A program made the position numbers and the translations under genes. The notes under the pieces were generated by a model that was not told the origin of the DNA, did not search any database, and saw only the letters and a list, made by a program, of their open reading frames with translations. DNA of 64,000 nucleotides from CAVZLD01 sp963776055 (GTDB lineage: Bacteria > Planctomycetota > Planctomycetia > Pirellulales > Pirellulaceae): assembly GCA_963776055.1 (NCBI GenBank), contig CAVZLD010000016.1, positions 407,891 to 471,890 on the forward strand. The letters run 5' to 3'. Below, piece after piece: positions 9,783 through 19,033 of this stretch. Position 1 is the first letter of the stretch. Each line of letters starts with the position of its first letter.

Positions 9783-10727
9783 CTATTGTACGACATCGGC
9801 CGGTTGCTTCGTCGGCCGAGGCGGTTCAAACAGCTCCACTCGGCCGCTGCGAACTTGGTACATCCCGCCCACGATCTTGAGTGCTCCGGATTGCATCAGT
9901 TCCTTCAGAACCGGGCTCTCCTGTAAGATGAAATCGATTGTATGCAGAATGTGGGCGCGGTAGAGTTCGTCGATATAGGATTTCTGGTCCTCGGTAGACA
10001 TGGTTTCCCAGTTTTGCACTTGATCCGGATCGATCGATTTGTGAATTTCTTCGACGATCGGATCCAGGTGGTCACAGTTCGTCTCGTCGGACAACCGCCG
10101 CCCCGAAGTGTACGCCTCGATCGCCATCTTTGTCAGCGCACTATTTTCATGTCCCATCACCAGAATCAGCTTTGCGCCGGCGACAGCGCAAGCGAACTCG
10201 AGACTGCCCAGCACGCCGACGCTGACCAAGTTGCCGCTGACGCGCGTGCAGAAAATATCTCCCAGGCCGACGTCGAAGATCAATTCGATCGGCGTGCGTG
10301 AGCTGGCGCCGCTCAGGACAATGGCCAGCGGGTGCCGAGTGTCCGCAACGGCTTCGCGTTGTCGTGAAAGGTCGCGGGCGAGTCGCTCTCCGCGGCAGAA
10401 CCGATCGTTGCCGTCGCGCAATACCTGGATAACTTGATCCGGTGTCAATTCGGATTGCAGCTCGCGAGTCGTGAAGTCAGCATACAGCCTTCGATCTTGG
10501 AACGGCTCGTAATGATCCTTGAATCCGACCAGGCTGACGTGCGTGCCGCGTGCCGGCGCGGTTTCCTCCTGGTACTCCAGAATCAGGTCCAGCACATCCG
10601 CGTCAATGTAGTCAGTATCGCTCGCATCAATCAGCACATGGCCCCCGCGCGGCACCGAATCCAGTGCCTTGGTGAGAGCTACTCGGTTGAGAAAACTCAC
10701 CTGCTGCGCCAATTCGATGTGCAACAC
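9783..10727 (-). CDS. STAS plus degenerate beta-carbonic-anhydrase domain (C-terminal half of SulP fusion)
   Basis: Residues 1-80 form a STAS domain (GGHVLIDASDTDYIDADVLD); residues 95-300 resemble a beta-carbonic anhydrase (RDGNDRFCRGERL; FDVGLGDIFCTRVSGN; GSLEFACAVAGAKLILVMGH). The zinc site is altered. The usual CxDSR box reads GASSR (Gly140, Ser142), and the usual HxxC reads HENS (His193, Ser196), so both cysteine ligands are missing and hydration activity is unlikely. The DNA overlaps the SulP gene by 31 bp and the STAS text continues the SulP C-terminus in another frame; family knowledge (SulP-STAS-CA proteins of about 750 residues) suggests one polypeptide split by one indel near 10750. 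Confidence 0.8.
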   Translation of the reverse strand: MLHIELAQQVSFLNRVALTKALDSVPRGGHVLIDASDTDYIDADVLDLILEYQEETAPARGTHVSLVGFKDHYEPFQDRRLYADFTTRELQSELTPDQVIQVLRDGNDRFCRGERLARDLSRQREAVADTRHPLAIVLSGASSRTPIELIFDVGLGDIFCTRVSGNLVSVGVLGSLEFACAVAGAKLILVMGHENSALTKMAIEAYTSGRRLSDETNCDHLDPIVEEIHKSIDPDQVQNWETMSTEDQKSYIDELYRAHILHTIDFILQESPVLKELMQSGALKIVGGMYQVRSGRVELFEPPRPTKQPADVVQ

Positions 10728-12058
10728 TTCTCCGCCAACATGCTTTTCGATAATCTGGCGCAGGGACGCCGCAGGTTACTGCGCAAGATGAAGACCATGC
10801 TGAATCCTAGACCGATTAGGATTCCAATCAGCAGATCGGTCAACAAGATTGCCGTCACGGTGACAACGAAGGGCAGAAACTGTGTCCAGCCTTCCCGCCA
10901 CATCTGGCGAAAGACCTTGGGGCTGGTTAGCTTCAGACCGGTCATAATCAGGACGGCGGCCAGGCAGGACAATGGGATTTTGTTCAGCCAGGTTGGCAGC
11001 AGGCCCACGCATAGCAGCAGGAGCAAGCCGTGGATGATCGTCGCCAGTTTCGTCTTGCCACCAGAGTTGATGTTGACGGAGCTGCGCACAATCACGGAAG
11101 TTACCGGCAAGCCGCCGATCATGCCGGCGGCGAAATTGCCCACGCCCTGTGCGACAAGCTCGCGATTGGCGGGCGAAATCCGTTTCTGCGGATCGAGCTT
11201 GTCTACCGCTTCCAGGTTCAACAGCGTTTCCAGCGATGCGACCAAAGCGATGGTGATCGCCGCCAGGTACACTTGCGGGTTGGCCAACGCCGCCATCTGT
11301 GGTCCCTGTAAGAAGCCCAGGAAGCCCGCCAGATTGTCCGCTACGGGGACGCTTACCAAGTGCGAAGGTTCCACCATCCAGGGACTGCCGAACCGGTCGA
11401 GCAAGATGCTCAAGCCGACACCGATCAACACCACCAGCAGTGGCGCGGGAACGGCCGATCGCTTGAGCTGCTTGATGTTTGCCCACGCGAAGAGAATCAG
11501 AATCGACACCATGCCGATCACGGTAGCGCCGGGATGTATGCCGCGGAAGACGTGCAACAGTTCGGTGAAGGTATTCTGGTGGTCCGGATCCTCGAAAGAC
11601 ATCGTCCCCAACGGATTCGAGTCGTGGCCCACGAGATGCGGGATCTGCTTGAGGATCAGGATGAGCCCGATGGCCGCCAGCAGTCCCTTAATCACGCTGG
11701 ACGGCACAAAGTCCGCGATTGCTCCAACACGCAGTGCTCCCAGTACGATTTGGATCAGGCCTGCGATCGATACCGCCATCAGGAACGCTTGAAATGATCC
11801 GAGTGCAGCGATCTGCGCCGCCACGACCGCGGTCAAGCCCGCCGCGGGTCCGCTCACACTTGTATGCGACTTGCTGATCACTCCGACCAACAAGCCTCCC
11901 AAGATCCCCGCTAGAAGCCCGGAAAAAAGCGGTGCATTCGAGGCCAACGCCACACCCAGACACAGCGGCAAGGCAACCAGAAACACGACCAATCCAGATG
12001 ACAGGTCTGCGAAGAATGTGGCCGTCGAACGGTTTTCTAGCGATGCTGTTGCATTCAT
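10697..12058 (-). CDS. SulP-family inorganic anion transporter, membrane domain
   Basis: Secondary transporter of the SulP (SLC26-like) family, acting on sulfate, bicarbonate or similar anions in the inner membrane. The start MNATASLENRSTATFFADLS is followed by the signature VFLVALPLCLGVALASNAPL and about ten to twelve membrane segments; GGLPVTSVIVRSSVNINSGGKT is typical of the family. The last about 20 residues (CARLSKSMLAEKCCTSNWRS) do not fit, while the following STAS domain is present in the neighbouring frame, so the stop at 10697 is probably an indel effect. Fusion with a carbonic-anhydrase-like domain suggests bicarbonate as the substrate, but this is inference. Confidence 0.9.
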   Translation of the reverse strand: MNATASLENRSTATFFADLSSGLVVFLVALPLCLGVALASNAPLFSGLLAGILGGLLVGVISKSHTSVSGPAAGLTAVVAAQIAALGSFQAFLMAVSIAGLIQIVLGALRVGAIADFVPSSVIKGLLAAIGLILILKQIPHLVGHDSNPLGTMSFEDPDHQNTFTELLHVFRGIHPGATVIGMVSILILFAWANIKQLKRSAVPAPLLVVLIGVGLSILLDRFGSPWMVEPSHLVSVPVADNLAGFLGFLQGPQMAALANPQVYLAAITIALVASLETLLNLEAVDKLDPQKRISPANRELVAQGVGNFAAGMIGGLPVTSVIVRSSVNINSGGKTKLATIIHGLLLLLCVGLLPTWLNKIPLSCLAAVLIMTGLKLTSPKVFRQMWREGWTQFLPFVVTVTAILLTDLLIGILIGLGFSMVFILRSNLRRPCARLSKSMLAEKCCTSNWRSR

Positions 12059-12059
12059 A

Positions 12060-12798
12060 GGGCTAATAGTAACGTGGGCGAAGGGGCTTTGTAGAAGGAT
12101 GATCTCAGTGTCTTACCGGAGGAGCACAGCGCGTTGCCGAATGCGTTTCCAAGGATTGTGAATGACCCAGCATTGTAGCGTGAGCTCAGCATTGTCGCAC
12201 TGTAGGGTGGGCTCAGCGCAGCGCAAGCCCACCAAGCCTGACACTCCATGCTGGGCTCAGCGACGCTCCAGCCACCGACGCTCCAGCCACCGACGCTCGG
12301 ATCGGGTTTCCGCGTTGGAATTGCCACGATCGGGTAGCGTGCTACTCGAAAGCTCTCGGTGCCTTGACGTTGCCAACGGCGTGGTGGGCTTGCGCTCTTT
12401 GAAGTTGCACATATCCGAATTTCCCTCCTCCGATGTGCGGAATGCCCGCGAAATCCTAACCCGAAGCGTCAGCGAGGGAGACACGTCCCAACGGTTCCAA
12501 AGTGTTCCCTCGCTAACGCTTCGGGTTGAGAAAGATCGAAACGTGCAACTTCAAAACTTGCGCTCGCGGTACGAGCTGAGCCCACCCTACGGAGTACTGT
12601 CGTACTGTAGGGTGGGCTCAGCGCACGCAAGCCCACCAAGCCTAATACTCCATGCGGGGCGCAGCGACGCTCCATCCACGACGCCCGGATCGGGTTTCCG
12701 CGTTGGGGCTGATTCCTGCGAGACGCTGCCCCCATTCGCTCCATGCTCCATCTCCGCCGTTCAGCGCCGCGCGCGAACTGTTCCACGCTTCGTGTGAT
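12060..12798. repeat. Repeat-rich spacer: GTAGGGTGGGC palindromes and an AACCCGAAGCG inverted repeat
   Basis: TGTAGGGTGGGCTCAGCG with its partial complement GCAAGCCCACCAAGCCT occurs at about 12202-12237 and 12607-12648. ACGCTCCAGCCACCG is tandem at 12268-12300. 12458-12479 and 12506-12527 form a 22-bp inverted repeat (AACCCGAAGCGTCAGCGAGG arm, 21 of 22 paired). No gene is supported here. Confidence 0.75.
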
Positions 12799-13497
12799 CT
12801 AAACGCGATTCGACTTCCGGTAATGTCGGTAGAGTTCCTTCGGGTTGCTCACGCGCAACTCTACGTGTCCACAATCCCCACAGATGTCCGCCTTCAGTTC
12901 TCCGTAAAGGCGGTCTTTGAAGACAAGCGCGGACGGGTTTCCGGCGACGGTCACCTTCAGCTTCCCGCTGGACCCCTGTCCTTCGTCACGCACGGTCACA
13001 CCGCGCATGGTATTTGCGGAGCCACATCGCGGGCATTTTCCTGGACCGACGTCCAGTTCATCGACCAGGGATGCCTCGATGATGTCCTGGGGTCCTCGCT
13101 GGTCTTGCCTCGGTGGGGTGATCGCTTCCGCTGCGGGCGGATCGAGTGTCGGCGTCGACCATCGAGGGTTTTGGCAATTCCAGCACAGATCGAACCGCTC
13201 GGGCACATCGCGCCCGCAATGGGGGCAGGTCCATGCGGTCTGCTGATCGGACTGCTTGGCGGCAGGTTCCTGCGCCGTATCGGATCGAGCTTCCTCGGTG
13301 GGTTGTTCGTGAGCGGCCACGTCGTCGACTTCCGGCGTACTGGGCTCATCGCCGGAGGCGGGTTCTTTCGCGGGCGTCGGCGTGACGACGACGGCGGGCA
13401 CGATGCCGTCGGCAGGCTCTTCGATGATCCCGCCGCAGTTCCGACAGATCTTCCGCCCTTCGGCAACCGGCTGCGCACAATTGGGGCATTTAGGCAT
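12799..13497 (-). CDS. Triple zinc-ribbon protein, function unknown
   Basis: 232 residues with three four-cysteine zinc ribbons: CPNC..CRNC at residues 4-21, CPHC..CWNC near residues 90-108, and CPRC..CGDC in the C-terminal third. The first two are joined by an acidic/proline-rich, probably disordered linker. The C-terminal ribbon flanks a beta-rich stretch (GKLKVTVAGNPSALVFKDRL) and ends in a basic tail. No enzyme motif is visible. Family members often act as binding or scaffolding modules, but no specific role can be given. The intact frame and start MPKCPNC are clear. It is tail-adjacent to the DUF6807 gene (24 bp spacing). Confidence 0.7.
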   Translation of the reverse strand: MPKCPNCAQPVAEGRKICRNCGGIIEEPADGIVPAVVVTPTPAKEPASGDEPSTPEVDDVAAHEQPTEEARSDTAQEPAAKQSDQQTAWTCPHCGRDVPERFDLCWNCQNPRWSTPTLDPPAAEAITPPRQDQRGPQDIIEASLVDELDVGPGKCPRCGSANTMRGVTVRDEGQGSSGKLKVTVAGNPSALVFKDRLYGELKADICGDCGHVELRVSNPKELYRHYRKSNRV

Positions 13498-13520
13498 GGA
13501 ACACGACCTCGTGGTTGTAG

Positions 13521-14471
13521 TCAGCGCCAGGACTCCGTCATGCGGCCCAGCACGTCGGTTGGTGGAGGTCCGTCGTGGACGACAACTCGATACTGCAACT
13601 TCAGTGTATCACCGCTTGCGATCTTGAATGAGCCAGGTGCAACGATGCACGGGTTGACCATCGCAATCGGTTTGAGGTTGTGCCACATGGACGGAGGGTT
13701 TTCGCGATGATCAATCACGGCGACACCCACCGTTTCGCCGGTCGTCATCTTGATCACGTAGTCGTACCAGGGTTTGGCGGGCCAGTCGGTTTCGGGCTTC
13801 AAGTGATGTGGTTCGGGCAGGTTCACGATTCCATCGGGCGAATAGTATGCCGCTTCGCCCTCTTTGCGGCCCTTCACGCAGAAGCCCCCAAAGGCTGTCT
13901 GATCGAGTACAACATCGAGCTGGGCGGCCAGCGAGAACACCTCATCGATGACAAAGACACCCTCCAGTTCACGCACCGTGATTGTGGTCGTTTCCACGAT
14001 GGCCGGCCGGTCGTTGATCAGCCAATCATTCTGCACCTTGAGCACTGCGTGTTCGTGATCGGCGTCGACGAGTTCGACTTCTCGACTGACGATGACGCGG
14101 CCCTCCGTCTTGGCCCACTCGCCCCAACCCCAGAAGTCAGCTCGGTGGTCGCCGCAGGTGGATGCGTGCCAGGCCAGGAAGATTCCGCGATGGTGTCGGT
14201 GATCGCCCGGCGCCAGATCGACCGCGCGGACGCCCTTCGGTGTGAAGACCGGGTAGAGACAGCAGACGCTGTTCGCGGTGAGATTCGTATCGGCCGGCTT
14301 GGATGTCATGTAGCGAAACACGGTTCTTCCGTCAGGTGTTTTCAGCACCATTCCGTGTTCGTCGGGCGTGAGAGTGTAGACCGACTTACCGGACTCTGCC
14401 GCAGAGCCTTGACTCAGCAGACTCATTCCCAACATCATCACACCGGACAAAACGCTTAGATCGCGGTACAT
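13521..14471 (-). CDS. Secreted DUF6807 (PmoA-like) family protein
   Basis: 316 residues. The start at 14471 has a good AAGGAG ribosome-binding site 6-8 bases upstream; residues 1-25 are a signal peptide (LSVLSGVMMLGMSLLSQGSAA). The body carries the family marks PGDHRHHRGIFLAWH (about residues 90-105) and DFWGWGEW, then a beta-sandwich-like region ending PSMWHNLKPIAMVNPCI. The family was named after a methane-monooxygenase annotation but has no shown link to it; in planctomycetes it is commonly associated with carbohydrate genes. The histidine-rich motif suggests metal or sugar binding. It probably shares an operon with the VCBS gene upstream. Confidence 0.8.
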   Translation of the reverse strand: MYRDLSVLSGVMMLGMSLLSQGSAAESGKSVYTLTPDEHGMVLKTPDGRTVFRYMTSKPADTNLTANSVCCLYPVFTPKGVRAVDLAPGDHRHHRGIFLAWHASTCGDHRADFWGWGEWAKTEGRVIVSREVELVDADHEHAVLKVQNDWLINDRPAIVETTTITVRELEGVFVIDEVFSLAAQLDVVLDQTAFGGFCVKGRKEGEAAYYSPDGIVNLPEPHHLKPETDWPAKPWYDYVIKMTTGETVGVAVIDHRENPPSMWHNLKPIAMVNPCIVAPGSFKIASGDTLKLQYRVVVHDGPPPTDVLGRMTESWR

Positions 14472-14533
14472 TCTCGATTCTCCTTCGCGCGAAGCGATTG
14501 TGTTCTCGTTGCGGAAAACGACGCACCCCTTGG

Positions 14534-15883
14534 TCATTCCGAGGGCCACCGGTCTTCCCAGCCGGTCCATGATGGATACACGTCTTCCGGCGGCAGACGC
14601 AATTTGGGTGAACCGCGTTGAGGAAGACCTTCGTTGTAGAAGATGTACAGTCCGCCCTTGCCGGCGACGACGATGTCTTTGTCGCCGTCGGCATCCATGT
14701 CGGCGGTATTCAGTTTCATGCCGACGGCCGGAACAAACTGGGGTGCCGGGTTTCGTCGCGTCGCATCGTCCTGCAGCCGGATCATCGAATTGAACGCCAG
14801 CGTGTGACGGACCCATTTCCCTCCGTCAATGTCGTACCAGAATGCGAATAGCGGCTCGTAGCAACTCACATCTCGTCCATGATGCGCAAACAGCCGTTTG
14901 CCCGTGACCAGGTCCAGTCGGCCATCGCCATTCAAGTCGTCCAACACCATCGTGTGGAACTGTCCAAAGTCGGTTTCCACCCAGTGTTGCGTGAAGGAGC
15001 GTTTTCCGGAGGCGTCGACATGCTGTTGGAGCCAAACGAGGCCGTAAGTATGTGCCGCCCCAAGAATAATGTCGTTCCGGCCATCCTGATTGACATCGTG
15101 GATCAGAATCGGGTGGGAGGCGGCGCCGGAACCGACGGTGACTTCGAACTTATAGTCGGCGTGAAATTGCCAGGGGTCCTGGTCGAGGTTCGCGGGCTGC
15201 TGATACCAACCGATCGGCGTCACGATGTCGCATCGCCCGTCGCCATCGATGTCGCCCAACCCGTTGCCGTGCGTTTCGCCTTCCGTGCCAATCACATGCT
15301 CCACCAGCCAGGGAGCTCGATCCAAATGCTCAATCCACGTCATCCCCTGTCCCGGCTTGAGACTCCAGTGATTGCATAAGATGTCGTCATCGCCATCTCC
15401 GTCGATGTCGCCATGGATCACACCTTCCATCGACAGAGCAGAGTGGATGCGTGTCCCTTTCCATTTGCGGCCTGCTGCTAGAGCTTCCGGCCCGGGGTTC
15501 TCGTACCAGAAAGCACCCTTCATCCGCATCCAGCCCGAGCTGACCACGTCGACGTGTCCGTCCCCGTTCACATCCATCGCGAATTCGCTGTTGTCATCAG
15601 TTTCCGGCCCGTTTGTTTCCGCTCCATCTCGAAAGTCAGCGTGCTTTGTCCATTCGGGAGCTTCATACCAATGGCGACCGGCGGCAATGTCCAGGTCGCC
15701 GTCTCCATCAAAATCCGCGACGGACGCGCATTCGCTGAAGGGTCCGTACCAGTACGTGTGGTTCGGCGGATCATGAACTGGCCCGTCGATCTTGACCGGT
15801 ACAAAAATCGGCTCGTCCGCCGAAACGTGCACCGTGGATAGAAGACAACACAACATTCCGGCAATCAGCAGTCGAGGTTGCAT
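14534..15883 (-). CDS. Secreted FG-GAP/VCBS-repeat protein
   Basis: 449 residues with a signal peptide (MQPRLLIAGMLCCLLSTVHVSA). At least six calcium-binding-like DxDGDGxxD blades (DFDGDGDLDI, DVNGDGHVDV, DIDGDGDDDI, DIDGDGRCDI, DVNQDGRNDI, DLNGDGRLDL, DMDADGDKDI) spaced by about 50-60 residues predict a seven-bladed propeller. Tryptophan-tyrosine pairs (HWYEAPEW, WYENPGPE) are typical of the planctomycete version. Such proteins are exported and often bind or act near polysaccharide; no catalytic residue set is visible. The ATG at 15883 was chosen because the signal peptide begins there. Confidence 0.85.
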   Translation of the reverse strand: MQPRLLIAGMLCCLLSTVHVSADEPIFVPVKIDGPVHDPPNHTYWYGPFSECASVADFDGDGDLDIAAGRHWYEAPEWTKHADFRDGAETNGPETDDNSEFAMDVNGDGHVDVVSSGWMRMKGAFWYENPGPEALAAGRKWKGTRIHSALSMEGVIHGDIDGDGDDDILCNHWSLKPGQGMTWIEHLDRAPWLVEHVIGTEGETHGNGLGDIDGDGRCDIVTPIGWYQQPANLDQDPWQFHADYKFEVTVGSGAASHPILIHDVNQDGRNDIILGAAHTYGLVWLQQHVDASGKRSFTQHWVETDFGQFHTMVLDDLNGDGRLDLVTGKRLFAHHGRDVSCYEPLFAFWYDIDGGKWVRHTLAFNSMIRLQDDATRRNPAPQFVPAVGMKLNTADMDADGDKDIVVAGKGGLYIFYNEGLPQRGSPKLRLPPEDVYPSWTGWEDRWPSE

Positions 15884-16079
15884 GGCGTGATCTCCGGGCG
15901 AGTGGGAATGCCGGCATCCGGTCGGATGATCGGCGGTCGGATTCGTTCTTTCCAAGTGAGGTGAACTCGGACCTGTCGACAGAGCTGGTCATTGTACCGT
16001 GATGCGGTGGCGAATGAAGTAAGGGGGCGATGGCTCGTCCGGCGCGGGTTGGAGCAACAAACGATGAGAAGAGTAGCTT

Positions 16080-16440
16080 GGGAATGTCGGCCTGGAAGGC
16101 CAACTAACGGGACAGACTGGAAGTCCGTCCCACGCAGGACCTTGTGGGACAGGCTTCCAGCCTGTCTCGTAACATGGGCTTCCAGCCCGTCCACGGCGCA
16201 TCGCTCAGCGCAGTTCTGTGACCTTGGTGCAACCACCGACCAACGGTTTCCCTGATCCCGACCAGAGACTGAAGGTGAGAATGTCGGCCTGGAGGGCTGG
16301 CCAACAGGACGGACTGGAAGTCCACCTCACAGAATGTCGGCCTGGAAGGCCAACGAACGGGACGGACTGGAAGTCCATCCCACATGGAAGTCCATCCCAC
16401 ATGGAAGTCCATCCCACATGGAAGTCCATCCCACTTGAGG
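16080..16440. repeat. Dispersed short-repeat block, second copy, with 17-bp tandem repeat
   Basis: Carries AATGTCGGCCTGGAAGGCCA at about 16083 and 16335, CTTGTGGGACAGGCTTCCAG with its complement nearby, and a perfect 17-bp tandem unit GAAGTCCATCCCACATG repeated three to four times at about 16368-16435. It is related to the block at 2930-3260. The 15884-16576 spacer holds no gene I can support. Confidence 0.8.
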
Positions 16441-16576
16441 GTCTCTGATCCCGCACTTGGCGTGCTATTTTTTCTGTCCTGCATGACCCGCACGGGGGTG
16501 CGGAGGCCCAACCGCTGAATTACGATGGCCTGTAGGTGTGGTCGACTGCGTGGGATCGCAAGCGGCGGGGCGGAAG

Positions 16577-17572
16577 ATGAAGAAGCTGATCACGCTGGCG
16601 GTTCTGCTGGCGGCCATGTTGCTGATCGCCGGCTGGCTGGATCCAGCTCATCGACTCGCCGGCTGGGCCGATGGCGACAGCTTTTTCCAAGGCAAACCGA
16701 CTCGGTATTGGGTGCAGCGATTGCAGTCAAAGGATCCCGCCACGAGTGAGAAGGCGCGCCGGGCACTCCATCGTGGTGCGTCGACCAGCGTTCCGGTCCT
16801 GGTCGAAATGGTGCGGTACAGATCCGACGACGCATGGAGTGCGGTGAAGGTCCGTTGGCTGGCGGCCGATGCGCTGGGGAAAATTGGAATCGAGGCGCAG
16901 TCGGCGACAACTGCTCTGGTGGCAGCCCTGGATGACGTCGACGACCACGTCCGCGCCGTCGCTGCCTGCAGCTTGCCTGCGGTCGATGCGCCCGCGGATC
17001 AAGCAGTGCCCGCGCTGATTCGTCTGGTCGAGCGCGATCCATCCGTACTGCCGATTCGCGCATTGAGCGAATACGGACCGGAGGCCCGGGAAGCCGTTCC
17101 CGAACTGGTCGCGGTGCTCAGCGACGAGGAACTCAATTCCGAGATCCGTTGGAATGCCATTCGCACACTCGGAAAGATGCACGGTGAAGCAATGGAAGCG
17201 ATTCCGGCACTCGTCGAACAATTGCAAAATCCTGTCCCCAGTATTCGGGAGCACGCTGCCGAGGCACTCGGTGAAATCGGACTGCTTGCACAACCGACAG
17301 CCGCCGCGCTGCTGCCCTTGTTGAAAGACACCGTGCCCCAAGTCCGCCGCGACGCGGCACGGTCGTTGGCCCAGATCCAGGCATCAGCGGCCGTCGCCGG
17401 CGCCTCGCTCCAAGTTCTGCTGAACGACCCAGAATCAATCGTTCGCGAAGCAGCCCACACCGCACTGCAAACCATCGCGCCAGAAATGCTCGTGTCGCCC
17501 AACGAGGAATCCGAACCCTCCCAACAGAACGTCAATTCCACACCCGAACGGAACATCGATCCCACACCCTGA
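16577..17572 (+). CDS. Membrane-anchored or exported HEAT-repeat protein
   Basis: 331 residues. The ATG at 16577 (MKKLITLAVLLAAMLLIAGW) starts a signal peptide or anchor, which is why it is preferred over the in-frame codon at 16538. From about residue 50 there are six or more HEAT-like alpha-alpha repeats with the A-V-P-A-L pattern (SVPVLVEMVRYRSDDAW, SATTALVAALDDVDDHVRAVAA, QAVPALIRLVERDP, EAVPELVAVLSDEE, EAIPALVEQLQNPVPSIREHAAEALGEIG). This is a protein-binding scaffold outside the cytoplasm. The C-terminal 35 residues are polar and low in complexity. It is separate in strand from its neighbours. Confidence 0.8.
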   Translation: MKKLITLAVLLAAMLLIAGWLDPAHRLAGWADGDSFFQGKPTRYWVQRLQSKDPATSEKARRALHRGASTSVPVLVEMVRYRSDDAWSAVKVRWLAADALGKIGIEAQSATTALVAALDDVDDHVRAVAACSLPAVDAPADQAVPALIRLVERDPSVLPIRALSEYGPEAREAVPELVAVLSDEELNSEIRWNAIRTLGKMHGEAMEAIPALVEQLQNPVPSIREHAAEALGEIGLLAQPTAAALLPLLKDTVPQVRRDAARSLAQIQASAAVAGASLQVLLNDPESIVREAAHTALQTIAPEMLVSPNEESEPSQQNVNSTPERNIDPTP

Positions 17573-17738
17573 GAATAAGTAGGGTGTGGTATCCCCGTTC
17601 TTGGCTGTGGCAAGACACAAGCGCCGGCGACTACGAAACACGCTGCCTTTCCGGCCCTCTGTGACTGTAATCCGTGTTGCCCTTTGCGAAACATCGCCCG
17701 CAAAAGGCCCACCGTATTCTTGGTCTGCAGTCGCCCGT

Positions 17739-18341
17739 TCATCGCCTCACGGGCAGGTTTCTCCAAATGATACTTTCCATCGCTTGCCGCACTTCCTCGC
17801 GGGCTTTTTGATCGATCTCCCGATAGAAGGCGATGAAGGAATAGACGCGCTGGCCGCGGCGAAATACATACACTTCCTTACAAAGTGCTTCCTTGTCGAT
17901 CACTCCGCGATAGAACAGATGTTCGGCGGGCATCCCGTGGATCTCGCGACTTGTGAGTGGTGAGACGACGCGCCATTCGGACACACCGTGCGAAGCTTTG
18001 GCGTGATGTTGTTCCAGGTCGACATTCTGCTGATCCATGCAAAGTAGTTCCAGCAGGGCCGTCTTTTCCGGTGTGCGCATTCGATACTGCACCAGAAGTT
18101 CCTCCCCTTCCAATGGCTTCTTGGGAAGGACGACGTTGGCCGTCTGAATCCAACCTTCAGGAACCAGAAAGCGGAAGCCTTCGGCGTCGTTTTGGTAAAC
18201 CGGGGCATCACGCAACACGGGTGCGGTTGAGCGCTTGTTGCATCCGAGCAAACTCATCCACATGCAGAGCAGCAGGATAGAAACCGACCGAAGACCGATC
18301 TTCCTCGCACGGCACCATCCGGACAATGGCAATGGTTTCAT
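17739..18341 (-). CDS. Putative lipoprotein, function unknown
   Basis: About 200 residues. The start at 18341 (MKPLPLSGWCRARKIGLRSV) gives a basic n-region, a hydrophobic core ILLLCMWMSLLGC and a lipobox (LLGC-NK), so the mature protein should begin with a lipidated Cys. The body (DAEGFRFLVPEGWIQTANVV; YVFRRGQRVYSFIAFYREID; QAMESIIWRNL) resembles small periplasmic proteins with a fold like PsbP or DUF1795, but I cannot assign a family. An in-frame start at 18392 would add 17 residues. Confidence 0.7.
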   Translation of the reverse strand: MKPLPLSGWCRARKIGLRSVSILLLCMWMSLLGCNKRSTAPVLRDAPVYQNDAEGFRFLVPEGWIQTANVVLPKKPLEGEELLVQYRMRTPEKTALLELLCMDQQNVDLEQHHAKASHGVSEWRVVSPLTSREIHGMPAEHLFYRGVIDKEALCKEVYVFRRGQRVYSFIAFYREIDQKAREEVRQAMESIIWRNLPVRR

Positions 18342-18392
18342 CCATCGGATGGAGGAATGGGGTGAGTCGTCATCAACGATCACGGTAATCAC

Positions 18393-19033
18393 CGATTACC
18401 TCTCCACGATTTCGTGTGGCTCCTGCGGGAGGGAAGGAAAGGCCGGCGTCTGCGCCGAGTTTCTTGGTCAGGCCTCGTTCGATTCGCGGACTGTTTCGAT
18501 GAAACAGCTCCCGTTATGGTACCACTTCCGCTGCGTGCCATCGAAAGATCCATCGGCCGAATGGCGGAGTTCAGGCCAGAAATCGACAGCCGGACTGCCA
18601 GCGATCCAGGCAAGGGACCGTTGGAGGCTGGATCAACGGAAAGCACGTGATTGTGATTGTGTAGATCTTGGAGCTGGCACTTGTAGGGTGGGCAGAGCGA
18701 AGCGACTGCCCACCAATTCCCAAGAACGTCCCCTATGTTGTTGCTCACCGTGCTGCCAAACCAGGGTGGGGAAGGAACGCGGTTTGGCGTTGGAGCGATG
18801 ATCCTGGTGGGCATCCGCTCGCGTAGCTCGCCGTGCCCACCCTACGGGATCGTTGGCGAGGTGTGCCCACGCTACGGGACATGTAGCGGGCTGTGCAACA
18901 ATATGGTACAGGTGGCAAGCTGTGCCTACGCGGCGGGATGGCGCCCATCGCTTGGCGATGGAACCCGCGAATCCCGCAACGGCCAGTCCCTTACTCTGGA
19001 GATTCTCCATCCGCGATCCCTAACGCTCGACGA
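18393..19033. repeat. Spacer with GTAGGGTGGGC palindrome copies, no gene seen
   Basis: TGTAGGGTGGGCAGAGCG/CGACTGCCCACCA forms an inverted repeat at 18681-18714. Further partial copies (TGCCCACCCTACGGG and TGTGCCCACGCTACGGG) lie at 18832-18880. The rest (18393-18660) shows no convincing coding sequence; a weak resemblance to the GGTCTCC palindrome family at 18418-18480 is uncertain. Confidence 0.6.

Noticed and set aside
10434..11792. Plus-strand open frame of about 450 codons opposite the SulP gene
   Set aside because: Shadow of a clear transporter; Ser/Arg/Thr-rich text without family features.
16368..16435. CRISPR-like array of short repeats
   Set aside because: The 17-bp units are directly tandem with no spacers, and no cas genes are nearby.
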